DNA of 64,000 nucleotides, from NCBI RefSeq assembly GCF_900095445.1, contig NZ_FMJL01000008.1, positions 1-64,000 of the forward strand. Reading direction: 5' to 3'. Positions 27,386 to 37,106 of the stretch are shown here, in pieces. Origin of the DNA: Clostridium sp. N3C. GTDB lineage: Bacteria; Bacillota; Clostridia; Clostridiales; Clostridiaceae. The notes under the pieces were generated by a model, which saw only the letters and a list, made by a program, of their open reading frames with translations, was not told where the DNA came from and ran no database searches. The translations under genes were made by a program, and so were the position numbers. The first letter of the stretch is position 1; every line of letters begins with the position of its first letter.

Positions 27386-28717
27386 ATGAATATTGAAATG
27401 GCAATTGATACTTTATGGGTGCTGTTAGCAGCAGTGTTGGTGTTTTTCATGAATCTTGGTTTCGCCTGTGTAGAAGCAGGCTTTGCTAGATCTAAAAACA
27501 CAGTAAATATTTTATCAAAGAACTTTATAGTTTTTGCAGTTTCTTCTCTTGGATTTCTTTTATTGGGGTGGGGGTTAATGTTTGGAGGAGATAACCCCAT
27601 TATAGGAACAAAAGGTTTGTTTATACTAGGTGGAGATATTGATGAAAGTGTTTATACACTAGGTGCAAATGTACCATTTTGGGCTAAGTTTTTCTTCCAA
27701 CTAGTATTCTGTGGAACTGCTGCTACCATTGTATCAGGAGCTGTAGCAGAAAGAATTAAGTATGTATCCTTTATTGTATTCTCTTTCATATTAACACTGG
27801 CAATATATCCTGTTGTAGGACATTGGATTTGGGGAGGCGGATTCCTTTCTACCATAGGATTTCAGGATTTTGCAGGATCCACTGTAGTTCATTCCCTTGG
27901 AGGATGGGCTGCTTTAGCTGGAGTTATAATATTAGGACCTCGTTTTGGAAAGTATGGTAAAGATGGTAAGATTAACCCTATACCTGGTCACAGCATGCCT
28001 TTAGCAACAATAGGATTATTTGTTCTTTGGCTTGGATGGTTTGGTTTCAATCCTGGATCCACAATGACTATGTCAAATCCTGGTGATGTTGCTCATATAT
28101 TAATGACTACAAATACTGCTGCTTTCGCTGGAGTGTTAACCTCAACTATAGTATCCTGGTTGTATTTGGGAAAACCAGATCTTGGAATGACTATAAATGG
28201 ATGCTTAGCTGGTTTAGTTGCAATAACAGCAGGTTGTGCTTATGTAGATGTTCTTGCTTCATTAATCATAGGAGCCATTGGTGGTGTTATTGTAGTATTT
28301 TCTGTTGTATTTTTCGATAAGATTAAATTAGATGACCCTGTAGGAGCTACATCTGTACACCTTGCTAACGGTATCTTTGGTACTATCTGTGTTGGTTTAT
28401 TTGCTAAAGAAGGTGTAACTAGCTTATCTACTGTGAGTGGATTGTTTTATGGTGGTGGAGCATCATTGTTAGGAACACAGTTAATAGGAATCTTAGCAGT
28501 TGCAGCCTTTGTATTCCCAGCTTCACTTCTTGTATGGTATGTGATTAAGAAGACTATGGGTATTAGAGTAACCCTTAGCGAGGAAATCAGCGGCTTAGAT
28601 ATAGGAGAACATGGTAATAGTGCATATCCTGAATTCTTATCAAGAAAGCCTGCATATTCTGCAATTACTCTTGATGAAACTGCTAAAGTTGATATTGATG
28701 AAAGGAGAGTTGTTTAA
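27386..28717 (+). CDS. amt: Ammonium transporter
   Basis: The 443-residue Amt/MEP protein has about eleven transmembrane helices. Family blocks include the N-terminal FFMNLGFACVEAGFAR, the DFAGSTVVHSLGGWAAL region with the first pore His, and the second pore His in DPVGATSVHLANGIFGT. Amt proteins bring ammonium into the cell and are gated by P-II. An AAGGAGGT site precedes the ATG, and the stop overlaps the start of the P-II gene by one base. Confidence 0.96.
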   Translation: MNIEMAIDTLWVLLAAVLVFFMNLGFACVEAGFARSKNTVNILSKNFIVFAVSSLGFLLLGWGLMFGGDNPIIGTKGLFILGGDIDESVYTLGANVPFWAKFFFQLVFCGTAATIVSGAVAERIKYVSFIVFSFILTLAIYPVVGHWIWGGGFLSTIGFQDFAGSTVVHSLGGWAALAGVIILGPRFGKYGKDGKINPIPGHSMPLATIGLFVLWLGWFGFNPGSTMTMSNPGDVAHILMTTNTAAFAGVLTSTIVSWLYLGKPDLGMTINGCLAGLVAITAGCAYVDVLASLIIGAIGGVIVVFSVVFFDKIKLDDPVGATSVHLANGIFGTICVGLFAKEGVTSLSTVSGLFYGGGASLLGTQLIGILAVAAFVFPASLLVWYVIKKTMGIRVTLSEEISGLDIGEHGNSAYPEFLSRKPAYSAITLDETAKVDIDERRVV

Positions 28718-29058
28718 TGAAGCATATTAAAGCAATAATCAAACCAGAAAAGCTTGATGAAGTAAAAGCAGCCTTAAAAAAGGTTGGATGCCAAGGTGTT
28801 ATGACAACAGAAATTGAAGGTTTTGGACAGCAAGGAGGAATTGAACAACAGTGGATGGGTGAAAAATATGAATTAGATCTTTTACCTAAAACCTCTGTAG
28901 ATGTGGTAGTAAAGGATAAGGATGTTGATAAAATAGTAAATGCCATCGTTTCTATAGCTAGAACCGGTAGCGATATGGGTGACGGAAAAATCTTTATATA
29001 TGACGTTGCTAAGGTTATAAGAATTCGTACTGGAGAAGAAGACGATGCAGCATTATAG
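28717..29058 (+). CDS. glnK: Nitrogen regulatory protein P-II
   Basis: The 113-residue protein has the P-II fold: the N-terminal MKHIKAIIKPEKLDEV, a T-loop at about 37-55, the B-loop (ARTGSDMGDGKIF) that binds ATP/ADP and 2-oxoglutarate, and the C-terminal signature. Tyr51, the residue uridylylated in enteric GlnB, is present in KYELDLLPK, while Tyr46 is Trp. The ATG overlaps the amt stop (TAATG), so it is translationally coupled and most likely plugs the Amt pore when nitrogen is in excess. Confidence 0.95.
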   Translation: MKHIKAIIKPEKLDEVKAALKKVGCQGVMTTEIEGFGQQGGIEQQWMGEKYELDLLPKTSVDVVVKDKDVDKIVNAIVSIARTGSDMGDGKIFIYDVAKVIRIRTGEEDDAAL

Positions 29059-29100
29059 TGACAAAGCTAAATAGTACCCCTTAAAAAGCTTTGTCACTAT
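29055..29100. other. Perfect 14-bp inverted repeat over the glnK stop codon
   Basis: Bases 29055-29068 pair perfectly with 29087-29100 across an 18-base loop, and the 5' arm includes the stop codon. No T-tract follows. It may protect the mRNA 3' end; the proper terminator is at 29227. Confidence 0.6.
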
Positions 29101-29156
29101 ATGGACACTGGTGAAGGCGTATTTTTCTTATAATTTAATTAACAAGTGATTGTGTT

Positions 29157-29207
29157 ATAAATAATTATTTAAAATAAATAATTATTTAAAATAAATAATT
29201 ATTTAAA
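29157..29207. repeat. Three perfect tandem copies of a 17-bp AT-only unit
   Basis: Units 29157-29173, 29174-29190 and 29191-29207 are identical and consist only of A and T. Each holds the palindrome AAATAATTATTT. They sit between the inverted repeat at the end of glnK and its terminator. Confidence 0.9.
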
Positions 29208-29226
29208 TAATCCCCTTAAGTCCCCC

Positions 29227-29263
29227 AGACTGCTGACAAAATATATTTGTTAGCAGTCTTTTA
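29227..29263 (+). terminator. Terminator of the amt-glnK operon
   Basis: A 14-bp stem with one G-T pair (29227-29240 with 29246-29259) and a five-base loop is followed by a short T-rich tract. Confidence 0.8.
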
Positions 29264-29321
29264 TATATAGATATCAAACCATTTCAATTATAATATGTTA
29301 TGTAAGTAATAACAATAAATT

Positions 29322-30308
29322 TTACTGTATTAATTTTATGGGCAGAAGTAAATCAATATGCCCGTCTATGCCATTTTGTGGCCAGCCCATATGAGAAGAA
29401 TAAACCCAATTCAAATGCTCCTCCAAGCATCCGCTCATGATTTCATCACCAAGCTCACTATAATTCGCTGAAAATTTATCATTATCTTCCACCCATTTGA
29501 CCAAAAGCTGCCATTCATGAAAGTCAGGGAATTTAATTGTATGTGCTGCATACAATCCACCATTAAACTGCTTTTTTACAAGGGGAGCAGGCACTTCCAT
29601 ATCCTCAGGAATAGTTACCCATATTTCGTAGCCATAATGTGTTCTATTAGGGGATGGATTTGGATGATTAAATCCAAACATTTTTGAGTCAGGCTTCTTT
29701 TCGTATAACTTGCTCTCACGAACAAACTTATCCATCACAGCACCAGCGTTTTCTTCTGGGTTCTCACCGATAAAATGATAGGAAGCTACAGTACAGGGGG
29801 GGAGCAGGATCACACGGACATTTTTTAACTTATTTAGGGTCTCATTAGCTTTATTTAACTCACCCATTGATTTTTCCTCCTTAAATTTAATTTTGGAAAG
29901 GGTAAGTGGTTCAATGACTTTTATGATATCAGCATCTTCAAGAAGGTTTAGTTTAATGTTTCTTCCAGTGCTTTCCTTCAAGCGCTCTGTAAAAATTCTT
30001 AATACATCACGTATGGTATTAAGGGCAGATATTTCATTATTAAGTTCTTTAATATTTTCTTGAAATATTTCTATAATTTTCACATGCTCCGGTTCATTTA
30101 GAATTAAAGCAATTTGCTTTAGTGGAATACGTAGCTTCCGTAACATAATGATGTACTGAATACGTCTTACAGCATTTTCATCATAAACCCTATAGGCGTA
30201 ATCCTCCTTACGTTGACTGGATAATAATCCGATTTGCTCATAATAGCGAAGGGTTCTTGTAGAAACATTAAAGGCCTTTGTTACTTCGCTGATAGTCATT
30301 AAGTTCAT
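29322..30308 (-). CDS. MerR family regulator with effector-binding domain
   Basis: The 328-residue protein has an N-terminal MerR winged helix (about 1-70; TISEVTKAFNVSTRTLRYYEQIGLL), a coiled-coil dimerisation helix (about 75-115), and a C-terminal GyrI-like/AraC-effector-binding domain (about 165-325), similar to BmrR-type sensors of small molecules. The long linker is poorly conserved. ATG 30308 has a GGAG site eight bases upstream. It has no neighbour on its strand, so its target is unknown; the divergent alcohol dehydrogenase starting at 30600 is one candidate. Confidence 0.85.
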   Translation of the reverse strand: MNLMTISEVTKAFNVSTRTLRYYEQIGLLSSQRKEDYAYRVYDENAVRRIQYIIMLRKLRIPLKQIALILNEPEHVKIIEIFQENIKELNNEISALNTIRDVLRIFTERLKESTGRNIKLNLLEDADIIKVIEPLTLSKIKFKEEKSMGELNKANETLNKLKNVRVILLPPCTVASYHFIGENPEENAGAVMDKFVRESKLYEKKPDSKMFGFNHPNPSPNRTHYGYEIWVTIPEDMEVPAPLVKKQFNGGLYAAHTIKFPDFHEWQLLVKWVEDNDKFSANYSELGDEIMSGCLEEHLNWVYSSHMGWPQNGIDGHIDLLLPIKLIQ

Positions 30309-30510
30309 TGGCTCATCTCCTTCCTATAAACAGAATAATGGACGACACGACGTAAGAGTCAAGGTATTTATAAAAAATTATAGCATGGTTTTACACTATC
30401 ATAAACAAGCCTATAATTGTTTGCTGTAAGTTTTAATGTTATTGTATAAAAGCTAAGGTGTATTACTAATAGAGGTATAATATTTTTAAAATAATAAGTA
30501 TAAATTTAAT

Positions 30511-30555
30511 TAAAATATACGTATATTTTATGATTGTATAGTTAAATTTTAACTA
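30511..30555. promoter_or_regulatory. Two palindromes upstream of the alcohol dehydrogenase
   Basis: Bases 30511-30530 form a perfect 20-bp palindrome, and 30539-30555 an 8-bp inverted repeat with one central base (TAGTTAAA-T-TTTAACTA). Both are within 90 bases of the ATG at 30600 and in the gap shared with the MerR gene. They are probable operators for an unidentified regulator. The second resembles a Rex box but has a three-base rather than four-base centre. Confidence 0.5.
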
Positions 30556-30599
30556 GGAAGTCTAAGTTTTAGATTTAGTATATAGGAGGAGTGATAAGT

Positions 30600-31763
30600 A
30601 TGAAAAACTTTCATTATTCAATTCCAACAGAAATATTTTTCGGAAAGGGTCAAATCAGTGTACTAGGAGAGCAAATAAAGAAATATGGCTCAAAGGTATT
30701 AATAGTGTATGGTGGTGGAAGTATAAAAAGAAATGGAATATATGATAAGGCTGTAAGCATTTTAAAGGAGAATGAAATTAGCTATTGGGAGCTTGCCGGT
30801 GTAGAGCCTAATCCAAGAATAGAATCCGTTAGAAAGGGCGCACAAATTTGCAAGGAAAACAACATAGATCTAGTATTGGCCATTGGAGGAGGTAGTTCCA
30901 TTGACTGTGCAAAAGTAATTGCTGCTGCCCGATATTATGATGGAGATCCTTGGGATTTGGTCCTTGATTCAAATAAGATTACAAAGGTTCTTCCTATAGC
31001 TTCAATACTAACCTTAGCGGCTACTGGTTCAGAAATGGATGCTGGTGCAGTAATTACAAACTTAGAATCAAATGAAAAATTAGCAGTAATGCATCATGAT
31101 ATGAATCCTAAGTTTTCAATTTTAGACCCATCATATACCTTTACAGTACCAGCAAATCAAACTGCTGCAGGTACTGCGGATATAATGAGTCATATCTTTG
31201 AAGTGTATTTTGAGCATACAAAGGAAGCTTACTTGCAAAATAGGATGGCAGAGGCACTTTTAAAAACCTGTATAAAGTACGGAAAGATAGCAATTGAAGA
31301 TCCAGAAAATTATGAAGCTAGAGCTAATTTAATGTGGGCCTCTAGTTTAGCCATTAATGGTCTTTTAACTTATGGAAAAGATCCTTGGTGGGCTGTGCAT
31401 CCAATGGAGCATGAACTTAGTGCTTTTTATGATATAACTCATGGTGTTGGGTTGGCAATCTTGACTCCTCATTGGATGAATTATGTATTAGATGATAGTA
31501 CCGTAGAGAAATTTGTTGAATATGGTGTGAATGTTTGGGGCATAGATAAGAATCAAGATAGCTATAAAATTGCCAATGAAGCTATAAATAAGACAAGAGA
31601 ATACTTTATTAGTTTAGGTATACCTTCTACTTTAAGAGAAGTGGGCGTTGAAGAGGATAAATTAGAATTGATGGCTAAGCAAGCAACAAGATGGGGGGAT
31701 TTAGGAAATTTCAAAACTCTTAACACTAAGGATGTATTAAATATTTATAAGGCTGCTTTTTAG
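30600..31763 (+). CDS. Iron-containing (butanol-type) alcohol dehydrogenase
   Basis: The 387-residue group III alcohol dehydrogenase resembles clostridial NADPH butanol dehydrogenases from its first residues (HYSIPTEIFFGKG). The nucleotide-binding AIGGGSSIDCAKVIAA is near residue 95. The metal ligands are in TADIMSHIFEVYF and HPMEHELSAFYDITHGVGLAIL. It reduces aldehydes to alcohols in fermentation, or the reverse. ATG 30600 was preferred over GTG 30591 because the AGGAGG site abuts the latter. Cofactor and chain-length preference are not readable. Confidence 0.9.
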   Translation: MKNFHYSIPTEIFFGKGQISVLGEQIKKYGSKVLIVYGGGSIKRNGIYDKAVSILKENEISYWELAGVEPNPRIESVRKGAQICKENNIDLVLAIGGGSSIDCAKVIAAARYYDGDPWDLVLDSNKITKVLPIASILTLAATGSEMDAGAVITNLESNEKLAVMHHDMNPKFSILDPSYTFTVPANQTAAGTADIMSHIFEVYFEHTKEAYLQNRMAEALLKTCIKYGKIAIEDPENYEARANLMWASSLAINGLLTYGKDPWWAVHPMEHELSAFYDITHGVGLAILTPHWMNYVLDDSTVEKFVEYGVNVWGIDKNQDSYKIANEAINKTREYFISLGIPSTLREVGVEEDKLELMAKQATRWGDLGNFKTLNTKDVLNIYKAAF

Positions 31764-31774
31764 GTTTATAATTA

Positions 31775-31822
31775 AGGAAGCAATAAAGATTTGAAGGAAA
31801 ATCTATTATTGCTTCCTCTTAT
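31775..31822 (+). terminator. Terminator after the alcohol dehydrogenase
   Basis: A long stem with one bulge (31775-31790 with 31801-31817) is followed by TCTTAT. The T-tract is imperfect. Confidence 0.6.
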
Positions 31823-31980
31823 GTTCATTTTAAACTTTTATAAGTAAAATAATAAGTATATAATACCGGTTTTTAATATTTTTTATTATTTCTTATTATT
31901 TCTTGAAGAAAAGCAGTCTTCTATAGATTTTTTATTACATAAGCTGCAACTATACTTTAATTCTGAAGTTTTTTTCTTTC

Positions 31981-32370
31981 TTAAAGCAATGGCCACTGGT
32001 TCATAATTTTTGTAATCTCTGTTAAATTATTATTCTCCTCTTCAGTAAACTTAACGCCATATTCTTTTAAATTATCACTAATAGGCTTGCTTCTTACTAT
32101 AATTCCATAGAGTGTAAGATTGGATTCTAAAATGGTAAGCTTAAAACTATAAATTGCAGTGTCTACAATAGGAAGAGATAAATCTGACCAGAAGCAAAGT
32201 CCTCCAGGACCTATGTTTTGAATGCAAACATAAGTTGATCGAGTTGCTACTATTTTTCCTTTAACAGAATAAAGGCTCATAGTTGCGCAAATAGGAACAG
32301 AATGTTCAACTCTAAAGAATTGTCTTCTATTAACAACCTTATCCTTTGTTTCAATAGTTTCCATAGTCAT
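31981..32370 (-). CDS. PilZ domain protein
   Basis: The 129-residue single-domain protein has an N-terminal RRQFFRVE (the RxxxR half of a PilZ motif) and a later NIGPGGLCFWSDL in place of the usual (D/N)xSxxG, with Gly where Ser is expected. PilZ domains bind c-di-GMP and pass the signal to partners; the Gly substitution makes binding likely but not certain. An AAGGTGG site precedes the ATG at 32370. No partner gene is adjacent. A diguanylate cyclase is found at 54519 in the same window. Confidence 0.8.
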   Translation of the reverse strand: MTMETIETKDKVVNRRQFFRVEHSVPICATMSLYSVKGKIVATRSTYVCIQNIGPGGLCFWSDLSLPIVDTAIYSFKLTILESNLTLYGIIVRSKPISDNLKEYGVKFTEEENNNLTEITKIMNQWPLL

Positions 32371-32602
32371 CGCATCCCACCTTTGTGAAGTAATACAAAA
32401 CTGTAAACGTTATTCTGCAACTTATATTATATTACAAAAAATAATAAAATTAAAGGATGAAAAAGGTTAAATTATAAAAAATGTAAATTTGTAGACTTAA
32501 GTAAAATATATGGAACTTTAAATAGTTGAAAGTTATTTAGTAGTTTGATTCAAGTCTAATAACAAAAAAATATAAAGTGTATAAAAAAATTTGAAAAAAC
32601 TA

Positions 32603-32631
32603 TTTAAAAATTAATGGAAGTACTTTATAAT
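32603..32631 (+). promoter_or_regulatory. Promoter of the cggR glycolytic operon
   Basis: TTTAAA (32603-32608) and TATAAT (32626-32631) are 17 bases apart. The expected start, near 32638, falls at the first operator repeat. Confidence 0.7.
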
Positions 32632-32636
32632 AGATT

Positions 32637-32674
32637 GTGGGACATAAATAAAGTATAGTGGGACCTTAAATGAC
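32637..32674 (+). promoter_or_regulatory. CggR-type operator (direct repeats)
   Basis: GTGGGAC occurs at 32637-32643 and again at 32658-32664, 21 bp apart, which is two helical turns. The second copy extends as GGGAC-N6-TGAC, close to the known CggR half-operator CGGGAC-N6-TGTC. The site lies immediately downstream of the promoter, where CggR would block elongation. Confidence 0.7.
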
Positions 32675-32690
32675 CAAAGAGGTGTTATCT

Positions 32691-33722
32691 TTGAAAGAAA
32701 TTCTGAAGTTGCAAGAAAAGATTGTGCCTGAACTTATTGGACTACTAGAAAAAAGATATAATATATTAAGAACTATATATTATAATCAACCGGTAGGAAG
32801 AAGAAGTTTGGCAAACAATCTAAATCTTGGAGAACGAATAGTTAGGACAGAAATTAATTTTTTAAAATCTGCTAACCTAATAGAAGTTAATACTGCTGGT
32901 ATGATTGTTACATCTGAGGGGGAAGAGGTGCTCACTAAGCTAAAAGGTTTTATACATGAAATCAAAGGTCTATCAGAAATTGAAGAGTTGTTAAGGAAAA
33001 AACTTAATATTAAGGCCGTTATTGTAGTTCCGGGGAGTGTAGAAGAAGACATTACTGTGATGGAAGAACTAGGCAGAGTTGCTGCTTCATACATAAAAGG
33101 AATAATTAAAAATGATGATATTATTGCACTCACTGGAGGTAGCACAATTAAAGAAGTAATAGATAATATGCCAAAGCTTCAAAATTTACATAATATTTTA
33201 GTGGTTCCTGCTAGAGGAGGCATGGGTAAACAAGTTGAGACACAAGCTAACACTTTAGCAGCTAATTTGGCAAATAAGGTTTGTGGAAGTTATAAGCTTT
33301 TACATATACCTGACAATATTAGTGATAAGGCTTTGGATACTATGTTAAATGAGAGAGATATAAAAGATATTATATGCCATATAAAGAATACAAATGTCCT
33401 TATTTATGGAATAGGGCGTGCAGATGAAATGGCGCGTCGTAGAGGGGTGCCACAGGAAAAGATTACTGAACTCATAAATATGGGAACAGTAGGTGAGGCC
33501 TTTGGTTGTTATTTTGATAGGAATGGAAAGGTAGTATATTCTACGCCCACAGTTGGAATAAATAGTAGTGATATTAAAAAAATTAGTCATCCTATAGCCA
33601 TAGCAGGTGGTAAAAGTAAGGCCGAAGCTATATTGGCTACGGAGAGGAATAATGAAAATGGCGTTCTTATTACTGATGAAGACGCTGCTAAAGAGATAAT
33701 AAGACTATTAAAAGAAAATTAA
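32691..33722 (+). CDS. cggR: Central glycolytic genes regulator
   Basis: The 343-residue SorC/DeoR-type repressor has an N-terminal winged helix (about 25-75; GRRSLANNLNLGERIVRTEINFLKSANLI) and a sugar-phosphate-binding domain (about 85-342; TGGSTIKEV, PARGGMGKQVE, GIGRADEMARRRG). CggR represses the gap operon and is released by fructose-1,6-bisphosphate. TTG 32691 was chosen because AAGAGGTG lies six bases upstream and the N-terminus then aligns in length with B. subtilis CggR; ATG 32670 has no ribosome site and lies inside the operator. It heads the gap-pgk-tpiA-gpmI cluster. Confidence 0.93.
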   Translation: MKEILKLQEKIVPELIGLLEKRYNILRTIYYNQPVGRRSLANNLNLGERIVRTEINFLKSANLIEVNTAGMIVTSEGEEVLTKLKGFIHEIKGLSEIEELLRKKLNIKAVIVVPGSVEEDITVMEELGRVAASYIKGIIKNDDIIALTGGSTIKEVIDNMPKLQNLHNILVVPARGGMGKQVETQANTLAANLANKVCGSYKLLHIPDNISDKALDTMLNERDIKDIICHIKNTNVLIYGIGRADEMARRRGVPQEKITELINMGTVGEAFGCYFDRNGKVVYSTPTVGINSSDIKKISHPIAIAGGKSKAEAILATERNNENGVLITDEDAAKEIIRLLKEN

Positions 33723-33796
33723 TCTTATAACTTTATTTAATTTTGCTTAAAATATATTTTTAAATATATATTTTATTTTTAAAGGAGGTACTTTAA

Positions 33797-34810
<1,014 letters not shown>

Positions 34811-34840
34811 TTGATAAAAATTTTATAAATAATGAAGTAA

Positions 34841-34922
34841 AGGTCTGGTTTTGTAGTGTTGATGCTGGGCTCCTTTTAGGAGTCCCAGGCGTCTACAGGT
34901 GGCTATGAGGCCAGGCTTTTTT
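34841..34922 (+). terminator. Structured terminator/attenuator between gap and pgk
   Basis: Bases 34841-34848 pair with 34911-34918. Inside, TGTA/TACA, GATGC/GCGTC and a GC-rich TGGGCTCC/GGAGTCCCA hairpin (34866-34887) stack into a long structure that ends in six T residues at 34917-34922. It is well placed to reduce read-through from gap into pgk. Confidence 0.65.
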
Positions 34923-34945
34923 AATAAAGATAAGAGGTGAATTAA

Positions 34946-36139
34946 ATGAGTTTTAATAAAAAGACTATTGAAGACATCGAAGTTAAAGGCAAAAGAGTGC
35001 TTGTTAGATGTGATTTTAATGTTCCTCTAAAGGATGGCGTTATAACAGATGAAAATAGATTAGTTGGTGCTCTTCCAACAATAAAATACTTAATAGAAAA
35101 TGGAGCTAAGGTTATTCTTTGCTCACACTTAGGAAAGGCAAAGGGACCAGATCCAAGCTTAACTCTTGCACCAGTAGCTAAGAGACTTTCTGAACTACTA
35201 AACAAGGAAGTAGTATTTGCTGCTGATGACACTGTAGTTGGAGAAAATGCTAAAGCAGCTGTTGCAGCTATGAAAGAAGGAGATGTAGTTCTTCTTGAAA
35301 ACACTAGATTTAGAAAAGAAGAAGGAAAAAATGAAGATGCTTTCTCAAAGGATTTAGCTTCCTTAGCAGATGTATATGTTAACGATGCTTTCGGAACTGC
35401 GCACAGAGCACACTGCTCCACAGTAGGTGTAACTAAGTTTGTTGACACTGCTGTATGTGGTTACTTAATTCAAAAGGAATTAAAGTTCTTAGGAGAAGCT
35501 GTTAACAATCCAGAAAGACCTTTCGTTGCAATTTTAGGTGGAGCAAAGGTTTCAGACAAAATAAATGTTATCAACAATTTACTTGATAAAGTAGATACAA
35601 TAATCATCGGTGGAGGAATGGCTTATACCTTCCTAAAGGCTCAAGGATATTCCATAGGAAGCTCCTTAGTAGAAGCTGATAGATTAGATTATGCTTTAGA
35701 TATGGTTAAGAAGGCTGAAGAAAAGGGAGTTAAGTTCTTACTTCCTGTTGATAACAGAGTGGCAGATAAGTTTGATGCTAACGCAGAAGCTGTTATCACA
35801 GAAGATCAAAATGTTCCAGAAGGATATATGGGACTTGATATTGGACCAAAATCAGAAAAATTATTTGCTGATGCAGTAAAAGATGCTAAGACAGTAATTT
35901 GGAATGGACCAATGGGTGTTGCTGAATTCAAGAACTTTGCAGCTGGAACTATAGCTGTAGCTAAAGCTATGGCAGATTCCGATGCTACTACTGTTATCGG
36001 TGGAGGAGATAGCGCTGCTGCTGTTAACAATCTTGGCTTTGGTGACAAGATGACTCATATATCCACTGGTGGTGGAGCTTCTCTTGAATTCTTAGAAGGT
36101 AAAGAATTACCAGGAATAGCTGCTCTAAACGATAAATAA
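34946..36139 (+). CDS. pgk: Phosphoglycerate kinase
   Basis: The 397-residue two-lobed kinase transfers phosphate from 1,3-bisphosphoglycerate to ADP. Motifs: [11 protein letters not shown] at about 20-30, the CSHLGKAKG block, the [13 protein letters not shown] block, and the nucleotide-binding NGPMGVAEF and GGGDSAAAV regions. A GAGGTG site precedes the ATG. It follows gap after a structured gap and is followed by another hairpin before tpiA. Confidence 0.97.
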   Translation: MSFNKKTIEDIEVKGKRVLVRCDFNVPLKDGVITDENRLVGALPTIKYLIENGAKVILCSHLGKAKGPDPSLTLAPVAKRLSELLNKEVVFAADDTVVGENAKAAVAAMKEGDVVLLENTRFRKEEGKNEDAFSKDLASLADVYVNDAFGTAHRAHCSTVGVTKFVDTAVCGYLIQKELKFLGEAVNNPERPFVAILGGAKVSDKINVINNLLDKVDTIIIGGGMAYTFLKAQGYSIGSSLVEADRLDYALDMVKKAEEKGVKFLLPVDNRVADKFDANAEAVITEDQNVPEGYMGLDIGPKSEKLFADAVKDAKTVIWNGPMGVAEFKNFAAGTIAVAKAMADSDATTVIGGGDSAAAVNNLGFGDKMTHISTGGGASLEFLEGKELPGIAALNDK

Positions 36140-36160
36140 AGGGTAAATTTGGAATGTTAG

Positions 36161-36190
36161 GGGCTTGGAGCAAGTGCTCTAAGCCCTTTC
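36161..36190 (+). terminator. Hairpin between pgk and tpiA
   Basis: A GGGCTT/AAGCCC stem (36161-36166 with 36181-36186) with an inner AGCA/TGCT helix is followed by TTTC. It is a weak or partial terminator within the operon. Confidence 0.55.
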
Positions 36191-36227
36191 ACAAATAGGA
36201 AGTTAACCTTAAAAGGAGGATTATAAA

Positions 36228-36977
36228 ATGAGAACACCAATTATTGCAGGAAACTGGAAGATGCATTATACAGTTGATGAGGCTGTTAAAACCGTAGAAG
36301 CATTAAAGCCTTTAGTTAAAGATGCAAAATGTGAAGTAGTAATATGCCCAACTTTTGTTTGCTTAGATGCTGTAAAAAAAGCGGTTGAAGGTACAAACAT
36401 AAAGGTAGGAGCTCAGAACGTACACTTTGAAGAAAAGGGTGCTTTCACTGGAGAAGTTGCACCAGGAATGTTAGAAGCAATGAAAATTGATTATGTTATC
36501 ATAGGACATAGCGAAAGAAGACAGTACTTCAACGAAACTGATGAAACAGTTAATAAGAAGTTAAAGGCTTGCTTTGCTCATAACTTAACTCCAATTCTTT
36601 GTGTTGGAGAATCTTTAGAAGAAAGAGAAGCTAACATAACTGAAGAGGTTATAGGAAGACAGGTTAAGCTTGATTTAGCAGGATTAACAGGAGAACAGGT
36701 TAAGGAACTTGTAATTGCTTATGAACCAATCTGGGCAATTGGAACTGGTAAAACAGCTACTTCTGAGCAAGCTAACGAGACTATAGCATTTATTAGAGCT
36801 TGTATTAAGAACCTTTATGGACAGGAAGTTGCAGATGCTATAAGAATACAGTATGGTGGATCTGTTAAACCATCAACTATAAAGGAACAGATGGCTATGT
36901 CTGATATAGATGGAGCTTTAGTTGGCGGTGCTAGCTTAGTAGCAGAAGATTTTGCATCAATTGTTAACTTTAATTAA
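36228..36977 (+). CDS. tpiA: Triosephosphate isomerase
   Basis: The 249-residue TIM barrel interconverts dihydroxyacetone phosphate and glyceraldehyde-3-phosphate. The N-terminal GNWKMH holds the catalytic Lys, IIGHSERR the catalytic His, and [13 protein letters not shown] the catalytic Glu and loop 6. AAAGGAGG lies before the ATG. It is the fourth gene of the glycolytic cluster. Confidence 0.97.
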   Translation: MRTPIIAGNWKMHYTVDEAVKTVEALKPLVKDAKCEVVICPTFVCLDAVKKAVEGTNIKVGAQNVHFEEKGAFTGEVAPGMLEAMKIDYVIIGHSERRQYFNETDETVNKKLKACFAHNLTPILCVGESLEEREANITEEVIGRQVKLDLAGLTGEQVKELVIAYEPIWAIGTGKTATSEQANETIAFIRACIKNLYGQEVADAIRIQYGGSVKPSTIKEQMAMSDIDGALVGGASLVAEDFASIVNFN

Positions 36978-37008
36978 TGACCATTGACATCAAAATGTAA
37001 TATATTGG

Positions 37009-37039
37009 GAAATTCAGCTTGTTAAGCTGAATTTCTTTC
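37009..37039 (+). terminator. Hairpin between tpiA and gpmI
   Basis: A perfect 12-bp stem (37009-37020 with 37024-37035) with a three-base loop is followed by TTTC. It is probably a partial terminator. Confidence 0.6.
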
Positions 37040-37106
37040 ATAATTTTTGGTTTTTATTCTTTAAAAGTGTTAATTCAGTATTTTCAGTTTAAAGGGGGAT
37101 AAAAGG

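Noticed and set aside
28717..29058. P-II protein possibly lacking the uridylylation tyrosine (Trp in the T-loop).
   Set aside because: Counting from the start, the Trp replaces Tyr46; Tyr51, the modified residue, is present in KYELDLLPK.
29157..29207. CRISPR array.
   Set aside because: The three 17-bp units abut directly with no spacers, are AT only, and there are no cas genes.
30539..30555. Rex box upstream of the alcohol dehydrogenase.
   Set aside because: The two TTAA halves are separated by three bases, while Rex sites need four; kept only as a generic palindrome.
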